From Antitrichia curtipendula (Eukaryota; Streptophyta; Bryopsida; Hypnales; Leucodontaceae): a DNA stretch of 64,000 nucleotides. Shown here one piece after another: positions 1 through 23,236 of this stretch. The stretch covers positions 18,972,001 to 19,036,000 of the forward strand of contig OX579639.1 in the NCBI GenBank assembly GCA_951230915.1. The letters are read 5' to 3'. How positions within the stretch are numbered: the first letter of the stretch is position 1; every line of letters starts with the position of its first letter. The position numbers and the translations under genes were made by a program. The notes under the pieces were generated by a model. It made no database searches. It was not told where the DNA came from and worked only from the letters and a program-made list of their open reading frames with translations.

Positions 1-1460
1 CACCATCTTGTCTCCTACTGGAATTTTCAACATAACTCCACCAAATTGCTACTTATTCTTTTCCTCTCAATCGGTATACTAGAACCAAATTGCTCCCTCA
101 TAATTAGCATCACTCTGATTTGACAATGACATGCATTCACAAACAAATCCAATTAGAAATTCTATTGACAACATTCAGACTTTATTCAAACTCCAATTCG
201 GATTGTTATAAATCATACCCGACTTGGAAAGAAATTTCAAATCACTGCAAGGTCATACAGAACTTCCAAATCAAATTCCGAATTAAATCAACCCAAGATG
301 TATTTCATCAAAATATCTCCCATTCGGACATACTCACATCTCCGTAAACCATTGTTAAGCAACTGGGACTTCAGTCATACAACAAATACTCCCAAATTGT
401 TTGACTCACACACATGCCACCAATTTGCTAATACACTTTCATTTTATTAATCCAAATTGGTGACAAATCACCGTTTACAGATTTAACATCATCAGCATTA
501 ACTCTAATTGGAATCCAAAATTCCCATTTCCAATTACTGCTTTCTTCCACTTAACTCCACATCAAATCAACACTCAAATTTGAAAATTCTATTTGCTAAC
601 ACTAGCAATTCTAACTCTTTGATTGCTCATTCCAAATTGAACTTCATTCAGTAACTCCAAATTGAACTCTTCAGCTTCCCAAATTGAATCCAATTCCCAT
701 TACTTATTAATTAGGCAAACTGTACTTTTTCGAATAGAAAAATTAGCTCTTTACAGTGACTTCACCATCCTTCATACACTCTGATTATGAAAATTAATTT
801 TTCCCAGTTATCATCTCCATTGATCTGCCATACTTCCCAACTCGGAACCAACAGCCCAAGCATCCACGTTGACAGGCTTAATTCTCCGACTGCACTCATA
901 CACACGACCAAACAATCACCAAATAGAAAACACACACATCCAACTATGACCATTGTCCTTTTAGAACACACACACAAAAACCAAATAGAAACATAAATAC
1001 ACAGCCAACTTGGACTGGGACTCGCACTGGACTCTCTCAAACAGTGGGTGAAAACCAAATTGGAAAACACCTCCTTAAAATCCCCAAAATCAGACAGTTT
1101 CCTAACCGACTTGGACTAAGACTCAAAACACAGCTCAACTGCCAAATTGGACTCCTTTGCAAAACTGTCGCAACTCCTTTGATAACCAGCTCAACTTGGA
1201 TTGATAACCCTTTCATCTGACTGCCCAAAGCAAAACCAAATTGGACTTGAAAATAGACATTCATCCTTAGATAACCAACTTCATCCAAATGGTATTACGA
1301 ACTAACCTAATTTCAAAACAAGGATTCAAAAACGAACATTCAATTTGACAATTACTTCACACAACCATCAAATTGGAACACAAACATCAAATGCACACAA
1401 CAAAAGAAGCAAAATACACCCAATGAACCATCAAAAATAAAAAACTTTACTGCCAAATAG
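1..1460. repeat. AT-rich DNA dense in a CCAAATTG-like motif
   Basis: No credible gene is visible. The short motif CCAAATTG, with variants such as ACTTGGAC and CAATTTGG, recurs dozens of times at irregular spacing (for example near 45, 86, 392, 453, 634, 657, 678, 1053, 1142 and 1232). It has no fixed period, so it looks like an old, decayed tandem array or a motif-biased sequence. Short open frames here have no recognisable domain. Confidence 0.45.
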
Positions 1461-3660
1461 CACATCTACAAAAAGAAAATAATAATAATTTAAAGTATTT
1501 TTTTGCCGCTTCACAACTTCCATATTGAACTTTGGATTGCATAATTTTTGCTCCTAGGCATTGATTTAAATAAAAATTGTACTCTCTAAAATCTAATGTG
1601 TTATTCTATTGTGAAAAATTGTTTCAAAAAATCAAGCCAAAAATTGAGACTATACAAGCCTATTTGAATTTCCATTTTCCATTGAGAGAAATTTTGAACT
1701 TTAGGGATTAAATGATTGTTCTAAACAATTGGAGAAACCGAATTTTTTATTCAACAATATTTTGGTGACACTCACAATATTTGTCATAAACATTATCACA
1801 CCGTGTAGAACTTCAAAGGATTTTTTAATGAATCTTAGGATCAATTTTTTGTGCAAGAATCACATGTGGACTTTGGGAGAGTTTGGAAATGATAGAAAGA
1901 CTTAAATGGTGAAGAAAGTGTAACAATCCATTGATAGAAAGGATGAATTCAATTACAAGCTAGAAAAAAATATTTTTGTATTAAAAATGGATGTTTTATA
2001 GTCTAAGTGGGATCTTAACTCCTTAGAACTAAGGGTAGTCCAGATTTCTAAAATTATAAAAATGTATTATAAAATATAACTTAGAATAATAATTTAATGA
2101 TGAATCTCAAAAAATAGTTGTAAAATATAATCCATAAATTATTTTTATATAGTTAGATCAACTAATACACAAATAAATATTATTCCACAAAATTTGAAGC
2201 CAAAAATTGAGAATTCCTTCCAAAATTGGTTGTAGATTGAATATTTGTGATTTCAAAATCCTAAGTTCTAAACATAGTGATTTTTGAAGATTTTAATTTA
2301 ATTTTTTATTTAATTTTAGATTTTTTTGCTTAAGTCAATTTGACGGGTCATTTTTTGAATTGGAAAGGTTACTTTTTGAAACTAGACCTACCAATATCTA
2401 TTGAATAATACACTAATTTGCAAAACAAAGTCCTCAAAATCTATAATGTACAAATGTTAAAGAACTAACATACAAATCTCCAAAAAAAACGATGGATGAA
2501 AAAATATATTTCTATGTGTTTGGGATGTGTTTGTATTAATTCATTGTTCAAAATTTGAATGCTTGGTCCTTTAGGGGTTAAAGGAAGTATGTTAAGTCTT
2601 TGCCTTAAGATTGAATGTAGTTCCTAGAATTTTAAAGCTATAACAAAAAAAAAAAAAAAAAGGCCCTTCCAATACTTTAATAAAATAGAAATATCAAATC
2701 AATCATGAGATGATACATATGAATTCTAATCACCTTTGAGAGTTTCCTCCCAAAATTGAAGTGTTGGACCTACCCATGCAACTTTGAGGTGTTATAATTG
2801 CATACAATCTAATCACACCAAATTTCTTCACTGACCCAAAGTAGAGATTTGGTTATCACCTTTGCAAGTCCAGGCCACAAGAGAGGTAAAGTCTTTTTGA
2901 CCCCATTTTGCAACTAAGCATTGTAAGGATGGTACCAAAACCTCAATTTAGAACATGAACGACTCAATGTCATTTAAGAAAACCATACCTTGCCATACCC
3001 CACGATAAAATGCAAATGCAATATAGTATAAGAATTGAAAGAGGGACAAAATGCAAGGCAACATTTGATGACATTGTAGGATAACTCAATTGTTACCTAC
3101 ACAGGAACATGTTGAGAATCTCAAAAAATGGACTTGATAAGATTGATTCAGCAAAAGCTTCAACAAGCTACCGCAACTACCTTTCCATGCACAACAATCA
3201 ATCCGTTTCCAGGATTCTACATATGCCGTTTCTCTGGTCTCGTCAGCAGTCTTTGACTTACACAAAAGTTATATATAGAGCCTGAGCAAAAAATACACCA
3301 CCAGGCGTAATGTACTTCCCGTGGAATGCTTGGAAGCCCAATTAGCTGGTGAAGAGTCCCAACTCTTGAGCATCAGCTTGAAAGCAGAATCCCGGTTCGG
3401 GCGCAGACCCCCAAGCGCGTACTCAAATATCCATCCCACAGCTTGTATTTCGCTCCACCTTCAACTCTGTAAGACTCAGAGAACGGGACTATGATGAAAA
3501 CCTTACGGAAAATAAATTCCTCGCACAAAAAAGCATGTGCTGACAAGAATACTGAGAACCTAAACCTCAGAAATCTCCTGTTGGCACCAAAGTATAAGTA
3601 CCTGGAATTGACAAGCATTTCCATCGTAGTTAAATCTTCATCGACATTTTCACCTAAAGA
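1461..3660. other. Intergenic AT-rich DNA, 3' flank of the TBCD gene
   Basis: I see no coding exon. There is a homopolymer A run near 2645-2661. The last few hundred bases before 3661 are less AT-rich and probably include the 3' UTR of the minus-strand TBCD gene. Confidence 0.5.
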
Positions 3661-13911
<10,251 letters not shown>

Positions 13912-14215
13912 CGCTGACCTAAGTTGACCTAATTTGGAGAAAATGATGCAAGAACAACTGAGTTGCTCCTAAACTGAGAATTCTCGTCTTGCCTTGTGCG
14001 ATCCTCTGTTGCGCTTGCAAGGCCGGCGGGCAAGTGCTGGGACAGAGCAGTTTGGGGAGTTGTTGGATGGACGTCGTCGACATATCGTCGAGCTCCGTCT
14101 GATGGTCGACGGTAATCGTCCGTGGCAAAAATTCGTTGAAATTGTTTATTTTGTCAGAGAATTCACGGATTCAGGCCTTCCAATCCTTCTCTTGCTGCCA
14201 TTTTGCAACTACATA
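13912..14215 (-). promoter_or_regulatory. Probable 5' UTR / promoter region of TBCD
   Basis: About 300 bp of comparatively GC-rich DNA upstream of the TBCD ATG. Open frames on both strands lack domains. No clear TATA box was seen. The call rests only on position and on the drop in GC beyond 14220. Confidence 0.4.
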
Positions 14216-17100
14216 TGAATGATTTTTATTTTTATTTTTTGAGATAGAATCACATGTCTTTTGTTATTAATAAAAAATTTAATTTTTTGGATAAAATTTT
14301 GAAATTACTGTTAATTTTTTTAAAGGAAAAAATGAAGAAAATTTATACCAAATATGAAATATGCTCAAAAAATCTGAAATTTACACCATAGGTATATATT
14401 ATAGTGCATAACATCATGGTATAAACCATGTCATTATAAGATTATAAAATCAGCAAACCATGGTTACAAGACCAAAGTTTAAATTGCAATAAAATATTCA
14501 ATCATAAGAATTTTAAGAATTTTTCAATTGGAGTAGAACTAAATTCAATAAACTTCATTTCAATAATTGGATACAAATTTTAAAAACATCATTTTTATTA
14601 CTAAAATTCAAATCAAGAGTGTAGATCAAGAAGAGGTCAAAATACACTATAAGGGTGATCTATAGATTAAACATCTTTTTCTTTTGAAAATTAAATAATA
14701 CAATCATGAAGGAACACTCAATATTATTCCATCAAAATACAATCAAGCAACTCCCTAAAATCATCTAAAGGATCCAAATTATCCGCAATGTCTTTACATA
14801 GTTAATATGAAAGAACAGGCTTATGACCACAAATTTGAACTTTAAAATCTTTTCATTGTGTATGTATTCATTTTTTTACTTTTTATTTTTTACCTTTTAG
14901 AGATGAAATCACATGTCTCCTATAAGTCAAGTAAGCTTCAGATTTTTGTAAAAGTTTGAAATTTTGGTGAATTTTTTTAAAGAATTGAATAGAAAATTCA
15001 AATCAAAAATAATTTTGTGCTAGATGACATTACATTGACAAAATACTAGTAGAAAAAATCCAACTCGAATTGTTAGTGAACAAGATAAGGAAAGAACAAA
15101 TGAAATACTCTACAAAATGTGAATAAATAAATAAATCTATGTTTGCTTGCATTTCTAAAATGGATTGGTTTATTTTTTACACATTAAAAATTCAAAGCCA
15201 TATTTAAGGTTAATTTGAATAATAAACATTGGATAAAGATAGCATTGTTATATCAAAATAATACTTAAAGGAGTAAAATCTTCAAATAATTTTATTCATA
15301 ACAATGAATTATAGCACAAAATAAGAATAAAAACTACAATTGTATGTTGAAATTTAAGTAGGTTGAAAATATTTATGGAGAACTTGATTTATTTACCAAG
15401 TTGAATTAGATTTATGAAAAATTTAAGTTAAAAAAATCTAATATCTTTTTGCAATATTTAAGATAAAATTGCCATTCATGTGCAGTGAATTGGTAAAATG
15501 GCAAAAAAAACTATCAAATTTTGAAAGTAATAGATATAAATTGGTGAAACTAAGTAGTATCATTGAAAATCAACAAATAGAAGAACAAAATTGGCAAAAC
15601 TTTATCAATTAAAATTATGGTACCAAAGAAAGGAAAGAACGTGGTGATATGGAATAATTCTATATACGAGAATAGGAATGGTTTTCAATTAGTTTGGATT
15701 TGGCAATGCTTGTAGGTATGAAACTTGAGTATATAAAAAGGAGGACAGATATCAATTTAAAAAAGAAATTACTAAGAGAATTTGAAGATTCTAAACAATA
15801 TTTTGTAGATTCTAAACAATAAAAATTTTGGTTTAAAGGTAATTACTTTGCTCACTTTTAGAGGTTCAAAGGATAAAATTGACAATGCTTGTGGAAAAAA
15901 CATTTATCTTTCATAAACAAAGGAAATTTTCTAGTGAAACTTCAAAACTTCTTGGACGTTGATTCTTTAGTTTGAAGAAAAACATTTGAAGATATTTATG
16001 AATAAAAAGAATTTAATGGAGAGTTTTTGAGTGTTCTCGTGACAATCTCTATCAATCTTTTTATTCAACTAAATAGACATATCCATAATGAATGCTCGAG
16101 GGTTTTTCCTTTCAATTAAGTCCCTATCTACATCTATCCAACACATTAATCTTTGAAATATTAGACAAATTTAAATAGGTTTGCAATTGGAAAAAAAAAC
16201 TATAATAACTAGGCCTACCCTATTTTTTTGTAAGGTAAACAAGTCCTTCAAAAAATCACTTTGGAAGTTTCTCTTTTTCGTAGATCTATAAATGTCATGG
16301 ATATACCATTAAAGACACTCTACTCAATAATCAACAACAATCTTCTATTGAAGGTCAACAATATCCACATATATTTGGCCACAAGACATTAGTTGACTAA
16401 AACTACAAAGTTTAGTCTCCCTAGAAGTTTTTCAAATATGAAATACAATTGGTGACTTAAAAAGACTTTGTTTGTTGGGCATTTTCTTTTCAATTTTGAA
16501 TCACAATTATTCTTCCATCAAATTTTTTTACTTTTCAACAATGGTTTGTAGAACTCTAATTGTCTTTTAATGTATAGGTCATTTTAGAATTGTGATCCTA
16601 GAATTAAGAGCATTATAGCTTCAATGTTGAGGAATATCCATGTCATATCACAATGCAACTTTAGAGCTAAAATGAAAATTCTTTCAAAATCGCAAAATGT
16701 AGGTCATCTACCTTCAATTGCCCATTCATCTTCATGCACTTAAGATTTAACTCCAAATTTCAATATGAAATCCTCAACAAAATCAAATATTTATCTATAG
16801 AAGCATATAATTTTCCAAGCGCCACAAATAAAGGCACACAAGTTATTACCTCCTTCCCAAAATGATCTTTTAGTTCTATAAAATATTTGAGATTAATTAA
16901 GTCTAAAATAGCATTATTTCAACTTGTTTCTACTTATTTCAAAGAACCAAATTTCTACTCATCAAATCTTCTTAGACAAAAATGATCATTTTGGAACAAT
17001 TGGAAGATCCTTTTGGAACAAAAAACATTTTGTCCAACTGGAAAATCATTTGCAGACACAGAATATTATAGTGGAGGAAATTGGAACAAAATGATGGAAG
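14215..17100. repeat. AT-rich repeat DNA, includes copies of a dispersed family
   Basis: No gene is visible. Positions 14215-14690 and 14865-15010 carry forward copies of an AT-rich dispersed family whose conserved boxes are GATGAAATCACATGTCT, CATCATGGTRTAAACCA and TTGCAATAAAATATTCAA. Other copies are near 23812, 31385 (reverse), 34080, 35035 and 36100. The rest is AT-rich sequence without clear structure. Confidence 0.55.
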
Positions 17101-17130
17101 CCTACCAATTAAAGCTTGTTTAATGATATT

Positions 17131-17217
17131 ATTTAGGGTTTCACAATTAGGGTTTCACAATTGCATTGATTGATTGCAAAAGATTGCAAAAGGCCCCAGG
17201 AGTTAGGGTTTAGGGTG
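17131..17217 (+). promoter_or_regulatory. Telo-box cluster before the UPF0193 gene
   Basis: Three TTAGGGTTT-type boxes lie at about 17132, 17147 and 17203, the last extended to TTAGGGTTTAGGG and ending a few bases before the ATG at 17224. Telo-boxes (AAACCCTA on the other strand) are common near transcription starts of plant growth-associated genes, often with other elements. Function here is inferred from position. Confidence 0.5.
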
Positions 17218-17223
17218 CTCGCC

Positions 17224-18579
17224 ATGGCGCGTGAGCCTTCCTTGAATTTACCCAATCCATGGGCTGCGGTGGGCCGCGACACGGAGGCAGGCCGAGCTTT
17301 GTTTGCTCTCTACAACGGATACAACCATGCCCGGAACCGCGGCAACGACTACTCCCAGATCAACAAAATCAAGACTTTGCGGTACATCGCAACACATGGG
17401 TTACCTGAATTCCCTGTCCACCAGCCTCCTCCACCCAAGAAACTTGAAGTGAAAGTCCCGCACTTTTATCACAATGGTTACAACAATCGCAACAACTTCC
17501 ATCCTATTGATTTCATTCCTCGAAGGCGAAGAGCTTCTCAACAAATCCGGGACGATTCCTACGTCGTTGAATTACCACCAATGCCCAAAGGCCCCTTGTT
17601 GGATGATGCGGAGAAGGCTCGATTGCAAGAAGTCTTTTATTGGAGCAACCGTCATGTTGGACCTGATCCAGTGGCAGAACCAGTGCGGCGGGTACCCAAG
17701 AAAGGATCCATCGAAGAACAAGAGTTTCTGCTCAACACAATTGCAGGAGAAATTGAAGACCGCGAAGCATTCCTGAATGAAATGGAGGCATATGGGAAAG
17801 GGGAGCAGTATCGTAGCCAAATCATGTTTGAGATTCAACAGCGAGTGGGCCAAATGAAGCTCCTCCATGAAAACATCACCAAAATGGAAAAGAAAGAAAA
17901 CGAGAACGGCCAATCCATAAAAACCAAGACTCCTTCAATCTCGTCCTACACTGCTCCTTCCAAAAATCTATACGCTCGAGGTCAAGGGCGCAATGCAAAT
18001 ACGATATCCCAAAGATTCAATCCTGTCATTGCGTCAATGCAAAACCTCCACGAAGACCCCCGATTTTGGGAGAGATCATCATATTCGACTCGGCCAAATG
18101 CGGGAGCACCTCCTCAAACATTAGGGCACCAACAGGAAACCCTAAAAACTCTACCGGTGACAAATCCATGGCGCATTGACACACGAGATTCTGTGACACC
18201 GAATGTGATTAGAACAGTGTCATGTTGCACCACCACGCCCAGTGATGTCACTGCAACATCAATAGCTGAACCACAACCGCGACCGAGGAATTTGCCATCC
18301 AATTCTTGCTGCAAATCAAAGAAACTCTCGAAGGACGGTCACTCAATGGGTAAATCACCTGACTTTGTTGCTGCAAGATCTCCCTTGACTAGTAGCAGTA
18401 GCAATCCATGCGGTCGATTTGCACATATGGGGCATCCACAAATGCACAGTAGCAATTCAGAACACACAAGTAGCGCGACTCCATCAAAATCGACTCCGGG
18501 GAATGCGCGCGAGTGCTCACCCGTGAGAGATTGTTCACCACGTGGGTCACCTCATGATTTTCAACAAGGATCCAGATAA
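17224..18579 (+). CDS. UPF0193 (EVG1 / C22orf23-like) protein, intronless
   Basis: A 451-aa single-exon protein. The frame stays open upstream to a TTG at 17170, but the ATG at 17224 has a good plant context (GCCATGG) and is the likely start. The diagnostic segment (about residues 175-225) reads EIEDREAFLNEMEAYGKG, then EQYRSQIMFEIQQRV, closely matching the C-terminal half of animal C22orf23 (UPF0193, PF05250). A nearby EKARLQEVF element also matches. An N-terminal part (about residues 1-100) with ALYNGYNHARNRG and HFYHNGYNNRNNFHP is not one I recognise. The C-terminal 220 residues are Ser/Pro/Thr-rich and probably disordered, making the protein about twice the animal length. The family is of unknown biochemical function and, as I recall it, tracks with motile cilia, which would fit flagellate moss sperm. 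That role is inference. Confidence 0.75.
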   Translation: MAREPSLNLPNPWAAVGRDTEAGRALFALYNGYNHARNRGNDYSQINKIKTLRYIATHGLPEFPVHQPPPPKKLEVKVPHFYHNGYNNRNNFHPIDFIPRRRRASQQIRDDSYVVELPPMPKGPLLDDAEKARLQEVFYWSNRHVGPDPVAEPVRRVPKKGSIEEQEFLLNTIAGEIEDREAFLNEMEAYGKGEQYRSQIMFEIQQRVGQMKLLHENITKMEKKENENGQSIKTKTPSISSYTAPSKNLYARGQGRNANTISQRFNPVIASMQNLHEDPRFWERSSYSTRPNAGAPPQTLGHQQETLKTLPVTNPWRIDTRDSVTPNVIRTVSCCTTTPSDVTATSIAEPQPRPRNLPSNSCCKSKKLSKDGHSMGKSPDFVAARSPLTSSSSNPCGRFAHMGHPQMHSSNSEHTSSATPSKSTPGNARECSPVRDCSPRGSPHDFQQGSR

Positions 18580-19640
18580 GGAGTATCCATTGCCTGGTTA
18601 CTAGCTAGTGGCTTTAATTTTCTTTTCTGTTGTGTGATGAGAGAGTTCAGTAGTGAGATTTAGAAATACACAAGATTTTCTGAGGTTTATATGCATCAGA
18701 ATTGAATGAATTGACAATTTTGAATGGCGATATCTGCTCCTGGTGGCTTTGTGGATTTTCTCTACTACTACAATATGGGTGGTGACACATTTTTTGAACC
18801 CAAAATTTCTGTGAAGAATGTCAAGTTGGGGAGAGAAAAGAGGAGCCAATTACTACTAGCTAGAAATCACACAGAAGGTGTGACACCTCTTTTCTGTTGT
18901 TTGGAGAACAAGAGTGGAGAATTGGAAAATACCCTGGGGCACGGAATGCGAGATGAAGGCACAAAACTTGGGCATGGGCACAAAATGGCATAAAAAAACA
19001 CAGCAAGTAGGAGCACAAGAGAATATACTTGAATGGCGAACTCTTCTTCATGCCCATTATTCACTTGTGGAGGTTAATAATGGACATGGAGAAGATGTGA
19101 TTGAAGAAGAATATTCTGCCGACGGGAAGCCAATCAAGAGCCGCAATGTCTCCATTCTTTGAAGAATGAGCATGGAGTGAAGAAGGTGTGATTATACCTA
19201 ATGTGATTGAGAATTGAAGAGAGAAATTCGAGAATGATCATGCTGCTAAAGTTTTGGATGAATATAAATTTGCATAGACATGCATGAAAAGGCTTGCAAT
19301 TGTCTTGGAGAATTGTTTTGAGATGTGTAGTTTACCGCTATAAGAAACATTGAAAGATGATCTGAATGGTGCATCACAAACTTGAATTTCATTCAAAGAT
19401 AAATTTGCCTTGAAATTACCTCTCTACTAAGGTGCTATGATTTATTCATGAACAATGCCAATAAACTTGTTATTCTTCTCAATAGTGAGCATCTATTTAT
19501 TCTTTATAATCCACTATCTTCTCAACTGCTTTTCACAAATGTCACAATCAATTGTTGTTCCTGAAAGCATTAAATTGATGCCAAAATGTGCACAGAATGC
19601 TACTAATGTTGCATTATTATATTTGATAGTGACGAGTGTC
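18580..19640 (+). other. 3' flank of UPF0193 gene, no second gene recognised
   Basis: Short frames at 18724-18993 and 18914-19162 overlap one another and have no domain or typical coding pattern. The stretch is probably 3' UTR plus intergenic DNA. Confidence 0.4.
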
Positions 19641-19662
19641 ACGTAATCCATACTGCTATTGT

Positions 19663-19764
19663 TATACAGGTAGAACGAGGTTTTATGCATTTAGAGAGGT
19701 GTAATAATGGCCACCTAACAGATCCAACACATTTTTTGAAAATCATATGGTTCTACCTGTATAC
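19663..19764. mobile_element. Small foldback MITE
   Basis: About 100 bp bounded by inverted ends TATACAGGTAGAAC (19663) and GTTCTACCTGTATA (ending 19764). No coding capacity. Superfamily not assigned. Confidence 0.5.
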
Positions 19765-20738
19765 ACTTAGTAGGAAAAGATTTCAATCATAGTATCCAAT
19801 TCAAATTCAAAGGCTAACAATGCAAATTGCTTGCTTTGTTGGATTGGCTTCTCTCGAAAGTCCAAAAGTCCATTCATATATAAGTCTTTGCATTTTCCCA
19901 AGAAATCTAAATGAAATGAATCTGAATCAACGTTTATTTTTCAAGGCGAATTTTGCGCACACTCTAAGGTAATAGGTTCGAGAATAGTTCGGGCATTAAG
20001 AACCACCCACATGTAAAATGTACACGATTTGTACGTGCTGTTTTTTCATAGCCTTCACTGATGTACAAACAGTGTACATTTCAAGGGTGGACGATTTTGG
20101 AGTCCTATGTTAGTTCAACTTCAAAATTTCATAACTAATTTCAAAAAGCTCCAAAAAATATGAAACGACTTAGGTTAGATGCTAAATCCACTTCTCTTTC
20201 AAGGAAAATTTACTAAAAAACATTTCAAGAAGTTTCGCCTCTCCCAAAATTCAGTTTCAGCCCTCAGGTGGGCGATTTCTGGACCTGTTACCTTCGCTGA
20301 AAAGGTTTGAGCCTTTGTCAGACTCCATCTCTTCAGAATTGCGTCAGTGCTGTGAACGCTTTGTGGCAGGAACTGTTACAAAAAAACACCAACAACAACT
20401 GGTTACCATACGAAGGACGCCGAAGGACCTTTCGGACGTTCAAGGGTCAAGACAGTCGCTCTTTGGTAAGGCTTATCAATGCCAATTTAAAGCAGTAGTA
20501 CGTGCAGAGTTAAATGAATTCGAAGGAGAACAGAATGTAAAGGAAGTGGATACCGGTAGTTCATTGCAGAGCTGACATTGCGTACAAGTGGATTTACAGA
20601 CAACCGATTCTAGCAAGTGGGAGGTCACGGATAAGTTAAACACAAAACAGTTTTAGATTTCAAAAAATAAAATTGCTGAAAATTTGTGAATTCTGACACA
20701 TTATGGTAAGTTATACTGCACTACAACTGGGCTAGTAT
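19765..20738. other. Intergenic DNA without a recognisable gene
   Basis: Overlapping open frames at 20307-20575 in two phases have no recognised domain and neither shows intron borders joining it to a neighbour. Confidence 0.4.
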
Positions 20739-20739
20739 T

Positions 20740-21029
20740 GTAGAGGGCTGTAAAAGCGACCCTTTACCAGCTGATTTGCATTTGGGGGGGAAGCTAAACT
20801 CCTTAAAACAATTTTCAGTAAATTTTCGTGGTAAAAAAAATGGAATTGACATCTAATCCAAGTCATTTCATATTTTTGGACCTTCATGGAATTAGTTATG
20901 AATTTTTAAAGTTGAAAACACAGTGGTTTCTAAAAGCGACCCCTTCCTGGAATGTACACTTCTGGTATATATTAGAGACAAAATCTACCAGATCGCTTTT
21001 AGAGACAGGTCGTTTTTACAGCCCCCTAC
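20740..21029. mobile_element. Foldback MITE, about 290 bp
   Basis: Left end GTAGAGGGCTGTAAAAGCGA and right end TTTTTACAGCCCCCTAC are inverted copies. An internal second inverted pair (CTAAAAGCGACC near 20930, and ATCGCTTTTAGAGAC near 20992) makes it a nested hairpin. No gene inside. Confidence 0.6.
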
Positions 21030-21034
21030 CTTAT

Positions 21035-21430
21035 AGTAGAGCCACCCATTGTTGACCATTTAAGTGATCTGTGCATGTATGGAGCAATATAAGGCATGCA
21101 AAATTTTTGCCATGTAGGAAGATAGAAATAAAGGAGATTGCAATTTTTTCTGTAATTTTTTTGACTTGAATTGAAATTACTATGAATTTTGGAAGCTGTC
21201 AGCTAGTCCAAACTTATAGGTGACATGTAGAGTCTTCCAATGCCAATCATTCAAGAACTATTTTCTGCTCACTACTTTGGGATATGTGTCACGACTCGAT
21301 TAGTCTTAACTTTGAAAAGGAGAAAAAAACATTCATAACTTTGGTTGAAAATTTATTGCAACCTTGGTTGGACATAGTACATCCTACAGGTTGGAGATGG
21401 GTCCCTTGTTGACAATGGGTGGTTCTACCA
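21035..21430. mobile_element. Inverted-repeat element abutting the previous MITE
   Basis: TAGAGCCACCCATTGTTGAC at 21037 is matched in inverted orientation by GTTGACAATGGGTGGTTCTA near 21408-21427. About 395 bp, no coding capacity. Its left end is only a few bases from the right end of the preceding element, suggesting nested or adjacent insertion. Confidence 0.55.
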
Positions 21431-21783
21431 TAAATATACTATAATGTGTAGGTGGGAATTCTGACAAATTACTTCCCAACACCTTCAATAAATTTAGGAG
21501 GACAATTGCATCCACATGGGTGTGGAGGCATTCTTGTGGAGTGGATTGATTCAGACTCTAACTTAACGTATATAGTACTGATCTCAGTGTCTTATTTAAT
21601 TTGTTTTTTATCAAGTAATAAGGTAACTGCACCTAAAATCGCACACTACACATTCTTGCCTGAAATGTACTCCCACTATTCATGAGAGTCTATGATTGCT
21701 TTTAGGAACTCCTATTTTCAGCACTTTCAAAATTTGTAGTTTATTCATACAGTGTCCCAAAAATGCATTCTATGAGAATATGG

Positions 21784-21975
21784 GCAATTTCATTAAAATG
21801 ACAAAATATTATTTTAAAATGGCATAAAATCAATGTAGAACGGCCGTTCTAAATCTATAATCACCTATCTTAGATGTTTTAGAACATCTGTCCTGAAATC
21901 TATACCTGTCCTAGATAATAAAAATGACAGAACGTCAAAGTGGCTCTTGGAATACTTTCATTTTAATGAAATTAC
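21784..21975. mobile_element. Foldback MITE, about 190 bp
   Basis: Inverted ends GCAATTTCATTAAAATGA (left) and TCATTTTAATGAAATTAC (right). A perfect central palindrome AGAACGGCCGTTCT lies near 21838. No gene. Confidence 0.6.
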
Positions 21976-23230
21976 TCAGCAGTCTAGAATCCCCTTTTTA
22001 CTACCAACGGGACCCCACAAAAAGTTTTCTAATATAATAATACAAACAATGTTGACTTACTTATTTGTGCGATTTTAGTTGTAGTTACCTTAGACCTTAG
22101 ACATCAATCTTAACCCCTTAAGGCCTAAGGCCTTTTTTCTGCCAAAAACACTCAAAACTGCCATTTCTATAGCAAAGAGTAAAAAAATATTCTTTTTGCA
22201 AATATAACTGTAGGATCTTACACCTAACTAGTATAAAAATGTGTGGAAATGTTTTTAGAAATTTTGACCGCACAGATTGCAAGATATCTGCATTTAAAGT
22301 GAAAAAAATAAAATTTTCAGCACATTCCGGAACTAGATTTTTTGACTTCAAACATTTTTAACTTAAATTTTTGCACTACAACACTTTGAGCTCTAAATCT
22401 TTATAGTAGAGAATTAAGTTGAGAGTCTAAGAAAAAAAAAGCTCAGATAAACTTAATTATCATTCTTAAAAAATTTGTTAAGTAGAAGAAGGTATAAGAT
22501 AGAAGGAAACTCTAAAATATTCATATATTTTAGATGGAATTAAAATGCACTAATCCCAATGGTGAGATTATTCTAGCAAGTAAACTAAGCCATGCAAGCA
22601 AAAAAAATGGAAAAGTTTGAAAAATTTGAAAAATTTCATTTAGAAATGAATCCTAGAAGTTATTTTTTTCAAGAAGATGCTCTAACTGCCTGAAAAACAA
22701 GAATGTCCATAATTTTCTCATAACAATTCCAAATGAAATGAATCAAAGCTTTCCAGATAGGAAAAAATATATTCTATGAGAAGAAAAATATTTTAAAAAA
22801 AATTCAAATTTTTGCAATTTTTTGTTTTGTTGCCCAGGCTAACCCCCGTCTCGTATTTTGAGCTTATTTGGTCATAACTGTTGTTCTCGGGCACTGATTG
22901 TGAAAGAAATTATATTCCCACAAAGCTTATCAATTTTTCTATCTTCAAAAAAATATTCAAAAAATCACGACAAAAATTCAGCCCGTAGGTACCTATCCAA
23001 AATCCCATTTGTCCCCCAAAGAGACAACAATCTTTTAGAGGTTAATAGAGCGGCCTTGATTCAATTAATTTAGTGATACATCCCATACTGTTTTCATCAT
23101 GAAATGATTGGGTTGAGTAACACTGTAAGCTCCGAATTAAGCTGCCTAATTTCCACTATTTTTCTGATTGATGTTTCAGATTCTAAGAATGGCAAAGTAC
23201 TCTTAACATTTTTAGAAGACAACCTAGCTT
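21976..23230. other. Intergenic AT-rich DNA
   Basis: No gene recognised. A solo TTAA plus CCCCTTAAGGCCTAAGGCC at 22110 resembles the end of the TTAA-flanked elements further right, but I found no partner end. Confidence 0.4.
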
Positions 23231-23236
23231 CCTTAA

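Noticed and set aside
17170..17223. Upstream extension of the UPF0193 frame to 17170
   Set aside because: It starts at TTG, not ATG, and consists of telo-box and leader sequence; the ATG at 17224 has the better context.
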